Below are positions 16,869-17,768 of a DNA stretch of 17,768 bases, in pieces; the stretch's first letter is position 1, and each line of letters begins with the position of its first letter. The stretch covers positions 1 to 17,768 of the forward strand of contig UQIV01000035.1 in NCBI GenBank assembly GCA_900541205.1. The letters run 5' to 3'. Below the pieces are notes generated by a model, which did not search any database, was not told the DNA's origin, and saw only the letters and a program-made list of their open reading frames with translations. This DNA comes from an uncultured Collinsella sp. (GTDB lineage: Bacteria > Actinomycetota > Coriobacteriia > Coriobacteriales > Coriobacteriaceae). Made by a program: the position numbers and the translations under genes.

Positions 16869-16951
16869 CACGGCTAACTTTTAGACAAAGTAGTAAGACA
16901 TGGGCAACTTTTGCGGTAAAGTTAGCCGTGGAAAGTATCCAAAGGCTAACT
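16869..16951. promoter_or_regulatory. Repeated GGCTAAC half-sites upstream of the DtxR-type gene
   Basis: CACGGCTAACTTT (16869-16881) and its exact reverse complement AAAGTTAGCCGTG (16918-16930) form a 13-bp inverted repeat with a 36-nt spacer. Another direct half-site, GGCTAACT, is at 16944-16951, and a weaker GGGCAACTTTT is at 16902-16912. GGCTAACCT-type half-sites are the core of DtxR/IdeR operators, so autoregulation or metal control of this promoter is likely. Confidence 0.6.
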
Positions 16952-16975
16952 AGCAATCATCGCGAAAGGCGGCCC

Positions 16976-17365
16976 ATGGCCCTACGTGAATCCGGAGAAG
17001 ACTATCTCGAATCGATCTACGTTCTGTCGGAACGTCAGGTCATCGTGCGCTCGATCGACGTTGCGGAGTACCTCGGCGTAACCAAGGCGAGCGTTTCCAA
17101 GGCCATGGCGACCTTGGAGAGCAACGGCTATGTCGAAATGGGCAAGCGCGACGTTCATCTGACGGAGCGTGGTCTGGAGGTCGCTCGTCAAATGTGGGAG
17201 CGGCACTGCTTTTTCGTGGGGCTGCTGGAGGATGCGGGTGTTTCGGCTGAGGTCGCGTCGCAAGAGGGCTGCCACATGGAGCACTGCCTGAGCGAGGAAA
17301 GCTTCGAGAAACTGAGGGCGATGTTGGGCCGGGAAGATGTAGCTGGTCCAACAACAGAAGCCTAA
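16976..17365 (+). CDS. DtxR/MntR-family metal-dependent repressor, short form
   Basis: This 129-residue regulator has a winged helix (residues 1-70: DVAEYLGVTKASVSKAMATLESNGYV recognition region) and a metal-binding/dimerisation domain, without the SH3 domain of full DtxR. Likely ligands are D9, E12, H77, C99, E102 and H103, in EDYLE, ERH and EGCHMEH. The set equals B. subtilis MntR (D8, E11, H77, E99, E102, H103) except that Cys replaces Glu99, as in DtxR and IdeR, so the sensed metal (Mn or Fe) is open. The ATG at 16976 has GAAAGGCGG upstream; the longer frame from 16823 crosses the terminator and the half-sites and is rejected. No regulated transporter is visible before the window ends. 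Confidence 0.88.
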   Translation: MALRESGEDYLESIYVLSERQVIVRSIDVAEYLGVTKASVSKAMATLESNGYVEMGKRDVHLTERGLEVARQMWERHCFFVGLLEDAGVSAEVASQEGCHMEHCLSEESFEKLRAMLGREDVAGPTTEA

Positions 17366-17503
17366 CTGTCCCACAGTAGCGCGGAGTTCACGCAAAGCGC
17401 GAACCAGCGACTGGGACCAGCGGCCCTTTCGGCCAAGTCCATTTCAGCAAAGGAACCCCGCCAGCAAGCGATGCCCAAGAACCGCCAGCAACGTTACTGC
17501 AGG
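17366..17503. other. Stretch without a recognisable gene before the homopolymer
   Basis: No supported gene. A 10-base direct repeat CCGCCAGCAA occurs twice about 23 bases apart (near 17458 and 17481). A minus-strand frame ending near 17388 is open but begins in the suspect homopolymer tract. Confidence 0.4.
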
Positions 17504-17504
17504 C

Positions 17505-17554
17505 CGGGGGGGGGGGGGGGGGGTTTTTTGAACACCCCCCCCCCCACACCCCCC
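17505..17554. other. Long G run and C runs, probable assembly artefact
   Basis: About eighteen consecutive G, then TTTTTT, GAACA and two long C runs occur within 50 bases. Such tracts are typical of low-quality contig ends or base-calling artefacts, and reading frames crossing them are unreliable. Confidence 0.7.
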
Positions 17555-17577
17555 GCCCGGCGCGCGCGCCCCGCGCC

Positions 17578-17737
17578 GCCGCCGCGGAAGCTGCCGCCAC
17601 CGCCGCTGCGGAAGCCGCCGCCACCGAATGAGCCGCCCCCGCCGCCGCGGTATTTCATCACCGACGGGCATATCAGCCAGTGGGTCTACACGCCGGACTG
17701 CTGCGACCGGAAATACATTGCGACGGAATTTGAATAA
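17578..17737 (+). CDS. 3' part of a proline-rich protein, 5' end not resolvable
   Basis: The plus-strand frame reads proline blocks separated by short charged links (PPPPLRK, PPPPNE, PPPPPRY) and then a non-repetitive tail GHISQWVYTPDCC with a TAA stop. A hairpin with 7-bp arms follows at 17744-17768. The varied tail and following hairpin favour a real gene end on this strand. The opposite strand reads as a glycine-rich segment (SFGGGGF, SFRGGG), which is also a common bacterial sequence type, so strand is not certain. Upstream sequence is corrupted by homopolymers. No family was recognised. Confidence 0.3.
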
Positions 17738-17743
17738 CAGCCA

Positions 17744-17768
17744 GCGGGAGGGGGGCGGCCTCTCCCGC
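17744..17768 (+). terminator. Hairpin at the right end of the window
   Basis: GCGGGAG (17744-17750) and CTCCCGC (17762-17768) are perfect arms around a GC-rich loop, six bases after the TAA of the proline-rich frame. The window ends at the stem, so any U tract is out of view. Confidence 0.4.

Overview
The window is high-GC bacterial chromosome. Gene style and content (Tgt, LOG-family protein, DegV, PepV-type dipeptidase, pstSCAB, Uup-like ABC-F, two HAD phosphatases, DtxR/MntR-type regulator) suggest a gut Actinobacterium of the Coriobacteriia, most like Collinsella. That assignment is inference from overall character, not from a diagnostic marker.

Layout. Positions 1-271 carry two terminator-like hairpins from an upstream gene and the tgt promoter region. 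tgt (272-1411) and a LOG-family gene (1546-2304) follow. Positions 2305-6654 look like an acquired segment. It holds a DinJ/YafQ-type toxin-antitoxin pair with an operator-like palindrome, a large minus-strand primase-helicase-PLD protein resembling TOTE-conflict-system helicases, an AT-rich palindromic stretch, and a second, synonymously diverged copy of the last 130 bp of the LOG gene. After the segment come degV (minus), a divergent HAD phosphatase, pepV, the pstS-pstC-pstA-pstB phosphate operon ending in a strong terminator, an ABC-F gene, a Cof-type HAD gene and a short DtxR/MntR-family regulator preceded by repeated GGCTAAC half-sites. The last 260 bases or so contain long G and C homopolymers and a proline-rich reading frame, and probably mark a poor-quality contig end.

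Functional links. The Pst genes overlap or lie closely spaced and form one high-affinity phosphate importer; its PstS carries a twin-arginine lipoprotein signal. The toxin-antitoxin pair and the helicase are plausible conflict or defence cargo of the acquired segment.

The most unusual signal is a 67-nt structured repeat present three times (3043, 6742, 10016), always in the same orientation and just 3' of a coding region or remnant. The outer stem is conserved with an identical G.T wobble, while the inner stem and apical hairpin change by compensatory substitutions. This implies selection or propagation as a folded molecule.
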